DNA from: Marinobacter daepoensis DSM 16072
GTDB taxonomy: Bacteria > Pseudomonadota > Gammaproteobacteria > Pseudomonadales > Oleiphilaceae
Reading direction: 5' to 3'
DNA length: 64,000 nt
Assembly: GCF_000421165.1 (NCBI RefSeq)
Contig: NZ_ATWI01000009.1
Location: 826,948 to 890,947, forward strand
The notes under the pieces: generated by a model
Told to the model about the DNA's origin: nothing
The model's input: only the letters and a program-made list of their open reading frames with translations
The model's database searches: none
Translations under genes and position numbers: made by a program
Part shown: piece after piece, positions 62,388-64,000 of the stretch
Position numbering within the stretch: position 1 is the first letter of the stretch
Layout: every line of letters begins with the position of its first letter

Positions 62388-63794
62388 ATGTCTGACCTGT
62401 ACCTGAAACTCGTGAACACTCCCGTTGGCAAGACTGCGGCCCAATCTCTGGGCCTGCCTTCACCCATCCCCCTCAAACGCCTGAAACGTGTAGACCAGCC
62501 ATTTATCGAGGGCGACGTACTGATGGGGGCCGGCCAGGGTGCCAGGGCGATTGCCACTCTCGGCAACATTGTTGGAGCGAGCCCTGCGACACTGCATCAT
62601 GCCTCCGGCCTGGAGACCCTGGCAGAGTCATCAAAAGCCGGGCCCAAAGCCCGCCCCCTGGACATCACAGGCCTCTCCGACACGACTTTCCCGGCCCTGG
62701 TATTTGATGCTTCAGGCCTGCAAAAACCAGACGAGCTTCGGGCGCTGTATGATTTCTTTCACCCGACCATTCGCAGGCTGGCCACCAACGGCCGGGTCCT
62801 GGTGATTGGCCAGGATCCCCACACCTGCCGAAAAGCACCCCAGGCCGCAGCTCAGCAGGCTCTGGAAGGTTTTGTCCGAGCTATCGGTAAAGAGATTGGC
62901 AAGAAAGGCTCAACAGCCAACCTGCTCTGGATTGCCCCCAATGCTGAAAACCAGCTTGATTCCTCGGTGCGTTTCTTCCTCTCACCACGGTCAGCTTATG
63001 TTTCCGGACAAACAGTGCGCATTGGCAAGGCCAGTGAAGCAAAAGCAACCAACCCGGTAGCACCTCTTGCTGGCAAGGTAGCCCTGGTCACCGGCGCTTC
63101 CCGCGGTATCGGCGCCGCCATTGCAGAGACCCTCGCCAGAGACGGAGCAACGGTGATCGGCCTAGACATTCCAGCAGCGCTTGATGCACTCAGAAGCGTG
63201 ACCAGCAAACTGAAAGGCAAGGCCTTTGCCTGCGACATCACCGACGACGAAGCGCCAAAAATCATCGCGGATTTTATCCAGAAAGAGACCAGCGGCGTGG
63301 ATTTTGTGATTCACAACGCCGGTATTACCCGCGACAAAACTCTGGGTAACATGCCTGAACACTTCTGGGATATGACCATCGCAGTCAACCTGACGGCTGA
63401 AGAGAGGATTGACGAAGAACTGGCTGCCCGCAACCTGATGCGGGAGAACGGACGCATCGTCTGCATTTCATCGATCAGCGGAATCGCTGGCAATTTCGGT
63501 CAGACCAACTACGCCTGTGCCAAAAGTGGCGTGATTGGTTATGTCGAATCCATGGCCCGCCACCTGAAGAACGGAATGACCATTAATGCCATCGCCCCGG
63601 GTTTTATCGAAACCCAGATGACCGCCGACATGCCATTCACCATTCGAGAGGCCGGCCGACGCATGAACAGCCTTTCACAGGGAGGACAGCCCGTAGATGT
63701 TGCTGAGGCGATAGCCTGGTACTGCAATCCGGCTTCCGCAGGCGTGAACGGCAACGTGGTAAGGGTATGCGGGCAGTCGCTCATCGGCAAGTAA
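62388..63794 (+). CDS. Large (high-molecular-weight) 3-ketoacyl reductase, FabG4 type
   Basis: 468 residues, about twice a normal FabG. The C-terminal half is a complete short-chain dehydrogenase: nucleotide motif TGASRGIGAAIAET near 225, NAG in VIHNAGITRD, and Ser-Tyr-Lys in ISSISGIAGNFGQTNYACAKSG. The N-terminal 215 residues form a second, degenerate Rossmann-like domain without a clear nucleotide motif. This two-domain form matches FabG4-like enzymes that reduce 3-ketoacyl-CoA. It is divergent from a thiolase gene, which supports a role in acyl-CoA metabolism. Confidence 0.87.
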   Translation: MSDLYLKLVNTPVGKTAAQSLGLPSPIPLKRLKRVDQPFIEGDVLMGAGQGARAIATLGNIVGASPATLHHASGLETLAESSKAGPKARPLDITGLSDTTFPALVFDASGLQKPDELRALYDFFHPTIRRLATNGRVLVIGQDPHTCRKAPQAAAQQALEGFVRAIGKEIGKKGSTANLLWIAPNAENQLDSSVRFFLSPRSAYVSGQTVRIGKASEAKATNPVAPLAGKVALVTGASRGIGAAIAETLARDGATVIGLDIPAALDALRSVTSKLKGKAFACDITDDEAPKIIADFIQKETSGVDFVIHNAGITRDKTLGNMPEHFWDMTIAVNLTAEERIDEELAARNLMRENGRIVCISSISGIAGNFGQTNYACAKSGVIGYVESMARHLKNGMTINAIAPGFIETQMTADMPFTIREAGRRMNSLSQGGQPVDVAEAIAWYCNPASAGVNGNVVRVCGQSLIGK

Positions 63795-63811
63795 TCGCGA
63801 CACCCCCAGTC

Positions 63812-63844
63812 AAAGCCGGCGAACGAAGGACGAGCGCCGGCTTT
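63812..63844 (+). terminator. Terminator-like hairpin after the large fabG
   Basis: AAAGCCGGCG and CGCCGGCTTT form a perfect ten-base stem with a 13-base loop, 17 bases after the stop codon. The T-run is only three bases, so termination may depend on the next hairpin. Confidence 0.6.
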
Positions 63845-63885
63845 GCTACAGAAAACAACAAGGCCTCCGGTTTCCTGAAGGCATA

Positions 63886-63917
63886 AAAAAAGCAGGTCCA
63901 ACCGGACCTGCTTTTTA
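63886..63917. terminator. Bidirectional terminator between fabG and tRNA-Val
   Basis: AAAAAGCAGGTCC and GGACCTGCTTTTT form a perfect 13-base stem with a four-base loop. T-runs occur on both strands. It ends tRNA-Val (minus) seven bases after its CCA and backs up the fabG hairpin (plus). Confidence 0.88.
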
Positions 63918-63923
63918 GAATTC

Positions 63924-63999
63924 TGGTGGGTGGTGCAGGGATCGAACCTGCGACCCTCGCCTTGTAAGGGCGATGCTCTCCCAGCTGAGCTAACCACCC
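63924..63999 (-). tRNA. tRNA-Val (anticodon TAC)
   Basis: 76 bases with encoded CCA. Anticodon loop CCTTACAAG, D-loop AGCTCAGCTGGGAGAGC and T-loop GGTTCGATCCC are canonical, and the acceptor stem GGGTGGT pairs with ACCACCC. The gene lies at the window edge; further tRNA genes may follow outside. Confidence 0.96.
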
Positions 64000-64000
64000 A

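Noticed and set aside
63861..63882. GGCCT...AGGC stem near the fabG end
   Set aside because: Short arms and a large loop, and two better hairpins flank it.

Overview
The window is typical chromosomal DNA of a polarly flagellated, aerobic marine gammaproteobacterium. Gene content, order and protein sequences point to Marinobacter or a close relative. The flagellar locus follows the Pseudomonas-type plan (FleQ/FleS/FleR, FliA, FlhF/FleN, ParC/ParP, MotC/MotD, HptB/HsbR/HsbA), and lexA-sulA sits beside homologues of the genes found there in pseudomonads. The genus assignment is from memory of gene order and was not tested by a search. No insertion sequence, phage, CRISPR array or integrase was seen.

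Layout. Positions 1-5359 (minus strand) hold a cytochrome c maturation operon, ccmABCDEF plus the N-terminal part of ccmG, which is cut by the window edge. Positions 5520-7192 (plus) hold a second FliK-like protein and FhlB, a free-standing copy of the FlhB C-terminal domain. Positions 7178-10557 (minus) hold an unusual pair: a methyltransferase-GspE fusion ATPase and a YehL/MoxR-like AAA+ ATPase. Positions 10584-20254 (minus) are the chemotaxis block: DUF2802, cheW, parP, parC, motD, motC, cheB, cheA, cheZ, cheY and fliA. Positions 20286-24671 (minus) carry fleN, flhF and flhA. A plus-strand uracil salvage pair, upp-uraA (24896-26793), separates flhA from flhB.

Positions 26847-47152 (minus) are the flagellar core: flhB, fliRQPONML, fliK, hptB-hsbR-hsbA, fliJIHGFE, fleR, fleS, fleQ and a FliT-like chaperone. 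Good GG-N10-GC sigma-54 promoters lie in front of fleS, fliE, fliK, fliL, flhA and possibly cheW. A sigma-28 promoter lies in front of parC. This fits the regulatory order FleQ (sigma-70), then FleQ/sigma-54 genes, then FliA genes.

Positions 47231-50761 carry a DUF1329 protein, two small conserved proteins and lexA-sulA. Positions 50930-53356 (plus) are a three-gene unit of amidoligase, class I glutamine amidotransferase-like protein and SIMPL protein, divergent from lexA. Positions 53366-58875 (minus) are tamA-tamB. Then come a protein with a voltage-sensor-like membrane domain (59087-60094), a shikimate kinase, an initiator tRNA gene, a divergent thiolase / large FabG pair, and tRNA-Val at the right edge. 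No gene-free stretch exceeds 300 bases.

The loci most worth a second look are the methyltransferase-GspE fusion with its AAA+ partner, the amidoligase operon facing lexA across a LexA box, and the voltage-sensor-like protein without a pore. None of these could be checked against databases here.
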